From an uncultured Opitutales bacterium (GTDB lineage Bacteria; Verrucomicrobiota; Verrucomicrobiia; Opitutales; UBA2995): 63,368 bases of DNA. The notes beneath the pieces were generated by a model. That model was not told the DNA's origin. It worked only from the letters and a program-made list of their open reading frames with translations, and ran no database searches. This document shows, one piece after another, positions 9,279 through 17,531 of the stretch. How positions within the stretch are numbered: position 1 is the first letter of the stretch; each line of letters opens with the position of its first letter. The position numbers were made by a program, and so were the translations under genes. The stretch spans positions 1 to 63,368 of the forward strand of contig CALJGU010000019.1 of the NCBI GenBank assembly GCA_938075565.1, written 5' to 3'.

Positions 9279-10745
9279 TTATAGCTTTGGGTGTTGGTTT
9301 GAATGATCGTGCGCCTCTTCGTAGGCATTCCCGATAGCAAGCAAGTCAGCTTCGCCAAATGGCTTGCCGAGAATTTGCAGTCCAATCGGAAGACCTTCGG
9401 AATTGAGACCACAAGGAAGGGACAGACCTGGAATGCCAGCCAAGTTGGCAGAAATAGTATAGATATCGCTCAGATACATGGCCAAGGGATCCTCATTCTT
9501 TTCTCCAGCCTTGAAGGACACAAAGGGAGAAGTCGGAGTCAGAAGAGCATCGACCTGTTCGTAGGCCTTCATGAAATCCTGGCGAATCAAGGTCCGCACT
9601 TTTTGCGCTCTTAAGTAGTAGGCATCATAGTAACCAGAGCTAAGCACGTAGGTTCCCAGAATGATCCGCAACTTCACCTCATCTCCAAAGCCTTCGGCAC
9701 GACTTTTGAAATATAAATCAATCGCGTTTTCTATTTCCTTGCTTCGGTGAGTGTAGCGCACCCCGTCAAAACGTGCCAGGTTCGAGGAAGCTTCTGCCGT
9801 AGCGATGATGTAGTAAGTCGCTACAGCCAAATTCATATTAGGCATGGATACCTCTTGGATCTCACACCCTTGGTCGGCGTACCAGTCGATCGCTTTTTGA
9901 ACACTCTCCTTAACTTCAGGATCAAGGCCTTCTCCAAAGTACTCCTTAGGCACTCCTAGTTTCCAAGGTCCTTTACTGGACGCCACAGCAGCCGAGTAAT
10001 CGGGGACATCTTGCTCAATGGAAGTCGAGTCTTTGGGATCGTGGCCGGCGATTGCTTGCAGGACTGATGCCACGTCCTTCACAGAACGACCGAAGGGTCC
10101 AATCTGATCCAAGGAAGAAGCGTAAGCAACCAAACCGAATCGGGATACACGTCCGTAGGTTGGTTTCATGCCAACCACTCCACAGAATGAAGCAGGTTGA
10201 CGAATAGATCCACCCGTGTCACTTCCTAGAGATACCGGTACCGAGCCTGCGGATACAGCAGCAGCACTTCCCCCACTCGATCCACCAGCAACACGCTCGA
10301 GATCCCAGGGGTTAAATGTGGTTTTAAAAGCGGAATTCTCCGTAGAGGACCCCATGGCAAACTCGTCCATGTTCAGACGGCCGAAAAGAACTGCACCAGC
10401 ATGCTTTAACTTGGCAGTGCTGGTTGCATCGTAGGGAGATACAAAATCCTCCAACATTTTACTCGAGCAAGTCAGCGGACGGTCTTTGACCGAAATCACA
10501 TCTTTCAGCCCGATCGGAATTCCATCGAGTGGACCTTTGATCTCTCCAGCAGCACGTCGTTGGTCTGCCGCTTCGGCTTCAGCTAGCGCCCCTTCGGTAT
10601 TCAGGGAATTGAATGCCTGAACTTGAGGATCAACAGCTTCTTTGCGATTAATCAAAGCTTGGGTCAATTCTACCGAAGACATGTCTCCGGATGACAAAAG
10701 CGATTGAAGCTCTGTGAGTGTTTTAAAATGTAGGTCGTCCGCCAT
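9279..10745 (-). CDS. gatA: Asp-tRNA(Asn)/Glu-tRNA(Gln) amidotransferase subunit A
   Basis: The amidase subunit, which releases ammonia from glutamine and channels it to GatB. 488 residues with the full amidase-signature triad: Lys81 (IGLKDV), cis-Ser156 (GGSSGGS) and nucleophile Ser180 (DTGGSIRQP). YDAYYLRAQKVRTLI and PGLSLPCGLNSEGLPIGLQ are typical C-terminal blocks. It lies 20 bases after gatC and two bases before gatB, giving the gatC-gatA-gatB order directly downstream of pheT. Confidence 0.98.
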   Translation of the reverse strand: MADDLHFKTLTELQSLLSSGDMSSVELTQALINRKEAVDPQVQAFNSLNTEGALAEAEAADQRRAAGEIKGPLDGIPIGLKDVISVKDRPLTCSSKMLEDFVSPYDATSTAKLKHAGAVLFGRLNMDEFAMGSSTENSAFKTTFNPWDLERVAGGSSGGSAAAVSAGSVPVSLGSDTGGSIRQPASFCGVVGMKPTYGRVSRFGLVAYASSLDQIGPFGRSVKDVASVLQAIAGHDPKDSTSIEQDVPDYSAAVASSKGPWKLGVPKEYFGEGLDPEVKESVQKAIDWYADQGCEIQEVSMPNMNLAVATYYIIATAEASSNLARFDGVRYTHRSKEIENAIDLYFKSRAEGFGDEVKLRIILGTYVLSSGYYDAYYLRAQKVRTLIRQDFMKAYEQVDALLTPTSPFVSFKAGEKNEDPLAMYLSDIYTISANLAGIPGLSLPCGLNSEGLPIGLQILGKPFGEADLLAIGNAYEEAHDHSNQHPKL

Positions 10746-10765
10746 TTCGTAGTTATAGAACGAGA

Positions 10766-11059
10766 TTAACCTTCCACCACTTTGGGGACTTGCACCATGT
10801 TGTTTCTTTTAGCAGCGGCATGCTTGACGGCTGTTTCAGGGTCGAAGCCTTCAACTGCAGCATCGTCACGTAAAACATTCTCAACTTGGAAAGCGTGAGC
10901 CATCGGCTCAACTCCACTTACGTCCACTTGGTTCAACTGGTCGAAGTATTCAAGTATGCCACCTAACTGCGAGCTGAACCTTTCACGTTCCTCATCAGTC
11001 AATTCGATGCGAGCCAAGTTAGCCACGTAATCAATATCAATGGATCCTTTATCACTCAT
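10766..11059 (-). CDS. gatC: Asp-tRNA(Asn)/Glu-tRNA(Gln) amidotransferase subunit C
   Basis: Small subunit that stabilises GatA. 97 residues from ATG 11059: IDYVANLARIELTDEERERF, a belt-like middle and DAAVEGFDPETAVKHAA, the usual GatC pattern. An upstream in-frame start at 11125 would add 22 residues inside the pheT coding end and not match the family, so I chose 11059, one base after the pheT TAG. This tight junction suggests translational coupling from pheT. Confidence 0.93.
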   Translation of the reverse strand: MSDKGSIDIDYVANLARIELTDEERERFSSQLGGILEYFDQLNQVDVSGVEPMAHAFQVENVLRDDAAVEGFDPETAVKHAAAKRNNMVQVPKVVEG

Positions 11060-11060
11060 A

Positions 11061-13505
11061 CTAAGATCGTAACTCGTAGGAGGTTTTGGATTCAATCTCC
11101 TGCTGAACGGTATTGAAAACTTCACCGACCTCTTTGTCTGTAAGCGTACGGTCGTTGGAGCGAAACTTCATATTGAAAGCTAAACTCTTCTTTCCTTCCG
11201 GAACCCCTTCCCCGGTATACACGTCGAACACGCTTACCGATTCCAACTCGTAACGATTGTTCACCGCACGTTTGGTAATTTTGTGGAGGTCACGGCGCAC
11301 GGTTTCAGCGAGCAGAGTATCATCAACCAGCAATGCGAGGTCCTTCTCGGTCGGAGGAAATTGGCTGAAGGGCTTGAACTTCACAATCTTCCCACTGGCT
11401 TTTATGCGCTCAGGTAAGATCTCAAAGGCACCCGCCAGAACAGTTCCTTCGAGGTCCCATTCTTTAACCAGGTTCACATTGAGCATGCCTAGCTTGGCCT
11501 CAAAGCCTTGCTTTGAAAAGCTACCCACATGTGCGGAATGATCTTCCTGCCAAATGGAAGTCCCCAGGGACAGACTCCTGTAGCCCACTCCTTCAAGATT
11601 CACATTAGCGAGCCCACCGAGTGCATTTAAAATATTCTTCGCGGTGTAAAAGTCTCCTTCTTCCCGGCTCTTCCAACTGGAATCACGATCGGGTTGAAAA
11701 ATCGCAAAGGCAACGGATACCATTTCAAACACTTGACCTTCGTATTCGTGGAAAACTTTACCGACTTCGAAGACTCGCTCCATCCCGGTCTTACGGGCGA
11801 AGTTCAACTTCAAGGTGTCGAGCAATCCAGGAATCAAGGAAACACGCAGGTGGGTTTGATCTGAGGTAAAAGGATTCGCCAGTTTAAGTGTATCTAAACT
11901 ATAGCGGCTGAACCATTGGCTCGCTTCATCGCCGGAACGCAGGCTGTAGTGAACACACTCCTGGAAGTGTTGGCCCGCCAGGTAGGATGAAAAACGATCG
12001 TTCAGACTCGCCGTATTGGCATCCTGATGAATCAAGCCAGATACTTCCACAGGTGACTCTGGGATCTGGTCTGTACCAAACATTCGGATGATCTCTTCAG
12101 AAAGATCCGCAGGGCGGTAAAGATCGCCGCGCCAACTTGGAACTTTGATTACCCAAGATTCTCCACCATCACTCACTGAGCATTCCAATGATTCTAAAAT
12201 TTCACGGATACGCTCGTCTGAAATTTCATAGCCAGCGATGTCGCGAATGAATTGAGGATTCAACTCGATTTCACGTTCAATAACCGGCTCAGTACCCGCT
12301 TGGATATACGGACCGACTAATTCACCACCAGCGATGTCCAGGATGAGATCGATGGTTCGCAAGGCGGCAAAGTTTGCACCTTGAGGATCCACACCACGCT
12401 CAAAACGATAGGAGCTATCAGAGGACAGTCCGAGTGTACGGCTGGTTTTACGAATTCCAGAAGGATCGAAGTAAGCAGATTCGAGAACGACGTCGACGGT
12501 GTTATCATCGACCTCAGCATCGACTGAACCCATAACCCCAGCTACGACAAGAGGCTTCTCCGCATCGGCGATGACCAGCATATCCGAATTCAGGGTACGT
12601 TCCTTTTCATCAAGGGTGACGATCTTCTCATCATGAGTTGCTTTACGAACAACGATCTTGTTACCACCAATCTTATTGGCATCGAATGCGTGCAGCGGCT
12701 GACCAAATTCGAGCAGCACAAAATTGGTAATATCTACGACGTTGTTAATCGGACGTTGATCAACCGCTTCCAGGTATTGTTTCAACCAATCTGGACTTGG
12801 ACCGATCTTAACTCCCTTGATACTATGAGCATAGTAATTGGGGCAGTCATCGGGTGCCTGCACGTCGACTTCAGAAATCAATGTGGGCTCACCTGTTTTG
12901 CGAATGCCATCAAAGTCAGTTTCAAGAATGGGGTAAGTTAACGCCTTTCCGAAATAGGCAGCCATCTCTCTGGCGATGCCCACATGACTCAAGCAGTCTG
13001 GACGGTTCGGGGTCACTTCAATATCGAGCACGGTATCCGAATCGGTGAACACATCGTTGATCGGTTTACCAATGTCAGGACGCTGATTTAAAATCATCAA
13101 ACCATCATGATCATCACCGAGGCCAAGCTCACGAGGACTACACATCATGCCAAACGATTTTACACCGCGAAGCTTGGATGCCTTGATCTTAAAGTTTCCG
13201 GGAAGTCGAGCTCCTACGGTTGCAACTGGAATGCGGTCTCCCACTTTGTAGTTGCTCGCTCCACATACGATTTGAAGAGCTTCTTCTTCGCCTACATTCA
13301 CTTCGCAGACACCGAGTCGATCAGCATCCGGGTGTTGTTCGCGAGAAAGTACTTCACCCACGACCACCTTTGGCAGATCAGGTATTCCCGTCTCCTTGGT
13401 TCCTTCGACCTCAAAGCCAATCATATTCATGGCATACTCGATCTCCTCGACACTCTTATCAGACAGGTCGACGTAATTACTTAACCAACTAAGTGAAATG
13501 AGCAT
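11061..13505 (-). CDS. pheT: Phenylalanyl-tRNA synthetase beta subunit
   Basis: 814 residues, normal for bacterial PheT. Domain order: B1 start MLISLSWLSNYVDL, EMAP-type tRNA-binding domain (VVVGEVLSREQHPDADRLGV, about 45-155), B3/B4 editing domain (about 215-390, with NNVVDITNFVLLEFGQPLHA), B5, catalytic-like core, and the C-terminal ferredoxin-fold anticodon-binding domain (from about 720, FPPTEKDLALLVDD). The pheS stop is five bases upstream and gatC starts one base after the stop, so the whole run appears to be one transcript. Confidence 0.97.
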   Translation of the reverse strand: MLISLSWLSNYVDLSDKSVEEIEYAMNMIGFEVEGTKETGIPDLPKVVVGEVLSREQHPDADRLGVCEVNVGEEEALQIVCGASNYKVGDRIPVATVGARLPGNFKIKASKLRGVKSFGMMCSPRELGLGDDHDGLMILNQRPDIGKPINDVFTDSDTVLDIEVTPNRPDCLSHVGIAREMAAYFGKALTYPILETDFDGIRKTGEPTLISEVDVQAPDDCPNYYAHSIKGVKIGPSPDWLKQYLEAVDQRPINNVVDITNFVLLEFGQPLHAFDANKIGGNKIVVRKATHDEKIVTLDEKERTLNSDMLVIADAEKPLVVAGVMGSVDAEVDDNTVDVVLESAYFDPSGIRKTSRTLGLSSDSSYRFERGVDPQGANFAALRTIDLILDIAGGELVGPYIQAGTEPVIEREIELNPQFIRDIAGYEISDERIREILESLECSVSDGGESWVIKVPSWRGDLYRPADLSEEIIRMFGTDQIPESPVEVSGLIHQDANTASLNDRFSSYLAGQHFQECVHYSLRSGDEASQWFSRYSLDTLKLANPFTSDQTHLRVSLIPGLLDTLKLNFARKTGMERVFEVGKVFHEYEGQVFEMVSVAFAIFQPDRDSSWKSREEGDFYTAKNILNALGGLANVNLEGVGYRSLSLGTSIWQEDHSAHVGSFSKQGFEAKLGMLNVNLVKEWDLEGTVLAGAFEILPERIKASGKIVKFKPFSQFPPTEKDLALLVDDTLLAETVRRDLHKITKRAVNNRYELESVSVFDVYTGEGVPEGKKSLAFNMKFRSNDRTLTDKEVGEVFNTVQQEIESKTSYELRS

Positions 13506-13510
13506 CGGAT

Positions 13511-14551
13511 CTAACTAAATTGTTTAAGGAAGCGGTAATCGTTTTGGTAGAAGTAACGAATGTCATCGATACCATACATGATCATGGCAATACGCTCGAT
13601 ACCGAAGCCAAACGCATAACCCGAATAAACCTCAGGATCGTATCCCACAGATTTGAAAACATTGGGGTCGACCATGCCACAGCCACCGAGCTCTACCCAA
13701 TCCTTGCCGACTTTGGCGAGGTGTGAGGATTGCGCATCCATCTCGAAACTGGGTTCAGTGTAAGGAAAGAAATGAGGACGGAAACGCGTCTTCGCATCAT
13801 TTCCCAAGAGCGATTTCATCAAGAAATCCAATATCGCTTTCAGATCACATACGGTCACGCCCTTGTCTACATAGAGGCCCTCTACTTGCGTAAAGCTCGC
13901 ACTATGAGTTGCATCCGTCGTATCGCGACGGAAGCAACGCCCGGGTGAAATGATTCTAACAGGTGGCTCTTGCTCGAGCATCGTCCGAATCTGCACCGTC
14001 GAAGTATGAGTCCGGAGCAGGTATCGCTCGTCCTCGTGTTTCGAGACATTACCTACCGTAGCATCGTTGGGCAGGTAAAAGGTATCCTGCAAATCACGAG
14101 CCGGGTGATCCTTGGGCGTATTAAGCGCATCGAAGCAGAAATGTTCTGTTTCAACTTCAGGACCTTCGGCGACGATGAAGCCAACCGACTTGAGCACACG
14201 AACGATTTCGTTCCGAACCTGGGTCAGTGGATGCAGTCCCCCTACAGCGGGATCCGGGCTAGGTAGTGACGGATCAATGGGATCCCCCAACTTAGCTGCC
14301 AGTTCGGCCGCTTCGATTTTATCCAAAGCTGTTTGGAAGATGGCTTCCAACGCTTGTTTGGTTTTATTAAGAAGCTGTCCGATCCTTGGCTTGTCTTCCT
14401 TCGGTACCTGCGCCATGTCACGCATGGCCTCTTTGAGCGACCCATTGGGGCCTACAAAGCGGGCTTTGAATGCTTCAAATTCCGGGCGGGTATGAACCGA
14501 TGGGATTCCTTCCTCAGCCTCGGATACTAAGGCCTTGAGTGTATCCTCCAT
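13511..14551 (-). CDS. pheS: Phenylalanyl-tRNA synthetase alpha subunit
   Basis: Class II catalytic subunit of the alpha2-beta2 synthetase. 346 residues. N-terminal coiled coil (about 1-100) that binds tRNA, then motif 1 region HPLTQVRNEIVRVLKSVGF, motif 2 GRCFRRDTTDATHSASFTQ, phenylalanine-pocket EPSFEMDA, and motif 3 AFGFGIERIAMIMYGIDDIR. It lies 42 bases after rplT and five before pheT. Confidence 0.97.
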   Translation of the reverse strand: MEDTLKALVSEAEEGIPSVHTRPEFEAFKARFVGPNGSLKEAMRDMAQVPKEDKPRIGQLLNKTKQALEAIFQTALDKIEAAELAAKLGDPIDPSLPSPDPAVGGLHPLTQVRNEIVRVLKSVGFIVAEGPEVETEHFCFDALNTPKDHPARDLQDTFYLPNDATVGNVSKHEDERYLLRTHTSTVQIRTMLEQEPPVRIISPGRCFRRDTTDATHSASFTQVEGLYVDKGVTVCDLKAILDFLMKSLLGNDAKTRFRPHFFPYTEPSFEMDAQSSHLAKVGKDWVELGGCGMVDPNVFKSVGYDPEVYSGYAFGFGIERIAMIMYGIDDIRYFYQNDYRFLKQFS

Positions 14552-14593
14552 GGAGCTATGCGGGGCAAGTATGTCTTAAACTGGTGCCTCGGA

Positions 14594-14953
14594 TTAAGCT
14601 CCTTGAGCTTCTTTAGCCTTATTGATGAGTGCGATGAACGCGGTCTCGTCATGAATGGCCATTTCCGAAAGCTGTTTCCGATCGAGTTCGATCCCGGCCT
14701 TCTTAAGTCCATTCATAAATCGGCTGTAAGTTGTGTCATAGGTACGACACATCGCATTGATGCGAACGATCCAGAGTGAACGCCAAGTGCGTTTCTTATT
14801 CTTCCGGTCGCGGTATGCGTATTGCTGGCCGTGGTTGACGGCCTCGTGAGCGTAACGGAAAAGGCGGGAACGGTTTCCCCAAAAGCCTTTAGCCTGTTTT
14901 AGAACGCGCTTGCGGCGTTTACGTGATGCTGGTGCGTTGGTTGCTCTAGGCAT
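14594..14953 (-). CDS. rplT: Large ribosomal subunit protein bL20
   Basis: 119 residues. Starts [20 protein letters not shown], a basic extension threading 23S rRNA, then [40 protein letters not shown] and [19 protein letters not shown], the family signature. L20 is needed for 50S assembly and in many bacteria represses its own mRNA. It is 82 bases after rpmI, the usual pairing. Confidence 0.98.
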   Translation of the reverse strand: MPRATNAPASRKRRKRVLKQAKGFWGNRSRLFRYAHEAVNHGQQYAYRDRKNKKRTWRSLWIVRINAMCRTYDTTYSRFMNGLKKAGIELDRKQLSEMAIHDETAFIALINKAKEAQGA

Positions 14954-15035
14954 GTTTCAATGAATCCTTAATGTTAAAACCGGCAGGCCGCCTAATCTAG
15001 AGTGTCGCCTGAACGATTAATTAGTAGAAGTGTTT

Positions 15036-15236
15036 CTAGGTACGGTTGCTGTGCGGAAGTGCTTTGTGAACAATCGCAGAGAAACCTTTGGAGGCTTCCT
15101 GGTCTTGTCCGCTGCGGCGCTTCTGCTTAGTAGATTTACTGGTCAGCAGGTGACGACGGTTCGGGCTGCGGCGCATGACCTTACCCGTTCCGGTGACCTT
15201 GAAACGTTTAGCAATAGACTTTTTGGTTTTTTGCAT
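15036..15236 (-). CDS. rpmI: Large ribosomal subunit protein bL35
   Basis: 66 residues: [20 protein letters not shown], then [21 protein letters not shown] chose ATG 15236 because it gives the conserved bL35 N-terminus. The open frame runs further upstream, and the best purine-rich ribosome-binding sequence (GAGGGG) actually precedes an ATG at 15260 that would add eight residues (MVRFSAIH), so an extended form is possible. The usual upstream infC gene is absent. Confidence 0.93.
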   Translation of the reverse strand: MQKTKKSIAKRFKVTGTGKVMRRSPNRRHLLTSKSTKQKRRSGQDQEASKGFSAIVHKALPHSNRT

Positions 15237-15321
15237 GTGAATTGCGGAAAAGCGGACCATAAAACCCCTCACGCCTCTGCTTGTAAAGGGCGAAATCACA
15301 GATTTTCAGGGAAAAATGACC

Positions 15322-15351
15322 AAGGCCGAAGATCCCCCAATCTCCGGCCTT
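15322..15351 (-). promoter_or_regulatory. Hairpin in the rpmI-rplT 5' leader (possible autoregulatory or attenuator element)
   Basis: On the minus strand AAGGCCG and CGGCCTT pair, extended by AGAT/ATCT after a single mismatch, closing a six-base G-rich loop. It lies roughly 85 bases upstream of the bL35 start and downstream of the candidate promoter at 15408-15436. A short T-rich run (ATTTTT) follows three bases later. Ribosomal-protein leaders of this operon are commonly regulated, but I cannot match it to a known L20 leader class; on the plus strand it would also resemble a terminator. Confidence 0.4.
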
Positions 15352-15407
15352 TTCTCCCCTATAAATAAAGAGATTTATCTCCTCTTTTCCCAGGAGCATT
15401 TTAATTT

Positions 15408-15436
15408 TTTATAGCCGAGCTGGTGAGAACAGACAA
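15408..15436 (-). promoter_or_regulatory. Candidate sigma70-type promoter for the rpmI operon
   Basis: Minus strand: -35 TTGTCT (15431-15436), exactly 17 bases of spacer, -10 TATAAA (15408-15413). This gives four of six and five of six consensus matches with ideal spacing. Transcription would begin near 15401 and make a leader of about 165 bases before the bL35 ATG at 15236. Confidence 0.5.
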
Positions 15437-15456
15437 AGAAGCAGCGGAAGGCTCTT

Positions 15457-15490
15457 CAGCCACCGCTGGGCTAAAGCCCTGGTGTGGCTG
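15457..15490. repeat. Strong imperfect palindrome in the gene-poor stretch
   Basis: Two 16-base arms match at 13 of 16 positions around an AA loop (outer CAGCCAC/GTGGCTG, inner GGGCT/AGCCC). No T-run follows on either strand, so it is not a standard terminator. A second short GC palindrome, GCCCTTCCAGGGC, lies near 15578-15590. They could be an extragenic repeat family; copies elsewhere in the genome cannot be judged here. Confidence 0.5.
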
Positions 15491-15681
15491 ACGTAACGCG
15501 CCGACCTTATTTGTATGCCTCATCCTGCGAGAACTGGGTGCTTTTTGTCCTCAGCAGCGTTCCGTCTACAGAAGAAGCCCTTCCAGGGCGTCATTCTGAA
15601 GACGCGCCTCGCTAAAGGGCAAAAATCCTCCCAGCCAGTGTGACAAGAAAAAGTTAAAATGCTCTATATAGCCTCGCTAAA
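15491..15681. other. Non-coding stretch
   Basis: Between the palindrome and the truncated anti-sigma-like ORF. Apart from the short palindrome near 15578-15590 I see no gene, promoter or RNA motif. Confidence 0.5.
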
Positions 15682-15933
15682 TTATCCCAGATACTCGCGA
15701 ACGGTCACTCCGGGTTCGGAACCCGTCAGCAAATAGACGTGCGTATCGGTCACCCAACCGCCGGTTTCCAGGTCGTGGCTGACCAAGACTTCGTCCAAAT
15801 TGGCAATGGCTTCTTCTGAAAATCCGTCACGCTCAGCAACGAACATATGAATGATCTTGCCGTCCTCGCGATGGAAACAGACCAAAGATACCTCCTGACC
15901 CTTCCAATTCATCTTCTTACAGCCAATCGGCAC
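15682..15933 (-). pseudogene. Truncated ORF resembling the C-terminal domain of PVC anti-sigma-like proteins
   Basis: 83 residues from a GTG at 15933. The part GCKKMNWKGQEVSLVCFHRE, then KIIHMFVAERDGF and WVTDTHVYLLTG, resembles the exported C-terminal domain found at the end of some verrucomicrobial and planctomycetal anti-sigma or zinc-finger proteins. The usual N-terminal zinc-binding and membrane parts are missing: an in-frame TAA lies four codons upstream of the GTG, and the next gene starts at 16022 on the other strand. No sigma factor gene is adjacent. It could be a remnant or a real small protein. Confidence 0.4.
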
Positions 15934-16021
15934 AAAGAGTGGTTACGTGAAGCCATCATCTCTCTCAGTGACGAGATTGGGCAAAAGGAACTAGCCGCGA
16001 CGAACCGTTAAGCTAACTGTC

Positions 16022-17485
16022 ATGGATACGAGTGCGTTCAATGCCGATGATTCGGCCGATCCGGGTGTGCCTGGAGTCAAGATGCCGGAAGAGGAAGTGC
16101 GCCTGGAAGAAGTCCTGGTTAAATTCAACCGCGCATGGACCTGGCTGGACGGACAATTGCAAAAGCTCTGTCCGAAGGAGCTCAATCCTTTGGCAAACTC
16201 AGGTCGCGCAGCAAACTTCGCTCTCATTCAAGCGGTTGTCACAGGGGTATTGATGCTGCTGTGGTATTCTCCAAGCGTTCAATTCGCCTATACTTCTTTA
16301 GAATCCATCGAAGGTCGTAGCTTGGGAGGAATTGTGCGGGCAGCTCATCGATACAGTTCAGACATTCTGATGCTGCTGTTATTTGTGTATGCCAGTCGCA
16401 TGTTTTTCTCTCGTAAGTTTGCCGGAGCACGTTGGCTACCCTGGGTATCGGGTATCGGACTGATAGCACTCATTTGGTTTATCGGTTGGACAGGCTACTG
16501 GCTGGTGTGGGATCAACCCGCACAGCAAGTGGCGCTGACTTCCGTCAACCTTTTGGATACCCTCCCCGTTTGGGCCGAACCACTTGGAAGAAGCTTTCTG
16601 GCAAACCGCTTAGTCCCGAGCCTCCTATTTTTTGTAATCTTCTTTCTGCACATGCTTCTTCCGTTAGGTATTGCAGTGGGCCTGGTGGTGCACCTACTGC
16701 GACTGAGCCGGGCAAAGTTGCTCCCCGATTGGCGACTGAGCGCGGCTATGACCGTTGCGCTGATGGCAGCTGCGACCCTTATCCCTGCCCCTCTGGATGA
16801 GGCAGCAGACATGGCCGTCAAAGCAGAAGGCTTCACAGTCGACGCCTGGTATATGACACCCCTTGCCTTAGGGCTTAGGTTTCAACAGACAGGACTCTGG
16901 CTGGCCATATTTGGAACGCTGGGACTTTGCATGGCCATCCCCTGGATACTTGGACGTCGTAGGAAACCGGATACATTTCAGGCAGAAGTTGAAGTCAGCA
17001 GGTGCCACTCATGTTCTCAGTGCATGAACGATTGCCCCTTCGATGCGATTAGCCTTGTTGCTCGCACGGATGGAAAAGCTTTTCCTTCACAAGCCTCGGT
17101 TGATCCTGCAAAATGCGTAGGCTGTGGCGTGTGTAATGGATCGTGCGATTCAGCGGGAATTGGACTTGGCTGGTTCAACAGTCTACCCGAAGAAGCAAGT
17201 ATTCTATCATCCTTTTCAAACTCACTAAACCAAGGTGCATCTCCCTGGATTGCATTTGTTCCTGGAGATCTGGAAGGAGGCATGACTCACATGAGTGCTT
17301 CGGTGTGGAAAGATCGACTCACTGGTTACCATGTGGAAATAGTTCCAACCGCTTCATGGGTAAGAGCTAGTTTCGTGGAGCAACTCCTCAAAGACAAAGC
17401 CCAGGGTGTGCTCATAATACGCGACGCACGCGCGGAAGCTATCGCTAGAGATGGCAATCAATGGGTAAGTGATCGCTTATATTAA
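16022..17485 (+). CDS. Cytochrome b-like membrane protein fused to 2x[4Fe-4S] ferredoxin and a degenerate MvhD-like tail
   Basis: 487 residues. Residues about 65-315 hold membrane helices resembling the cytochrome b/b6 N-terminal half. Heme-ligand positions: His109 present, its expected partner 14 residues later is Tyr123 (VYASR), and the second pair His210/His224 is intact. Then two ferredoxin clusters: Cys328, 331, 334, 338 and Cys365, 368, 371, 375. The tail (about 400-487, KAQGVLIIRDARAEAIARDG, WVSDRL) resembles the hydrogenase iron-sulfur subunit MvhD but lacks its cysteines and stops early. A membrane quinol/ferredoxin electron-transfer role is likely, but no partner dehydrogenase or hydrogenase is adjacent. 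The start has no clear ribosome-binding site. Confidence 0.75.
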   Translation: MDTSAFNADDSADPGVPGVKMPEEEVRLEEVLVKFNRAWTWLDGQLQKLCPKELNPLANSGRAANFALIQAVVTGVLMLLWYSPSVQFAYTSLESIEGRSLGGIVRAAHRYSSDILMLLLFVYASRMFFSRKFAGARWLPWVSGIGLIALIWFIGWTGYWLVWDQPAQQVALTSVNLLDTLPVWAEPLGRSFLANRLVPSLLFFVIFFLHMLLPLGIAVGLVVHLLRLSRAKLLPDWRLSAAMTVALMAAATLIPAPLDEAADMAVKAEGFTVDAWYMTPLALGLRFQQTGLWLAIFGTLGLCMAIPWILGRRRKPDTFQAEVEVSRCHSCSQCMNDCPFDAISLVARTDGKAFPSQASVDPAKCVGCGVCNGSCDSAGIGLGWFNSLPEEASILSSFSNSLNQGASPWIAFVPGDLEGGMTHMSASVWKDRLTGYHVEIVPTASWVRASFVEQLLKDKAQGVLIIRDARAEAIARDGNQWVSDRLY

Positions 17486-17531
17486 AAATCGGAAGTCCAA
17501 TTTTCGCCTCTGTTTTACTTGGGTGATACTC

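Noticed and set aside
15322-15351. Plus-strand terminator at the rpmI leader hairpin
   Set aside because: There is no plus-strand gene upstream that would need it, and the T-run is short.
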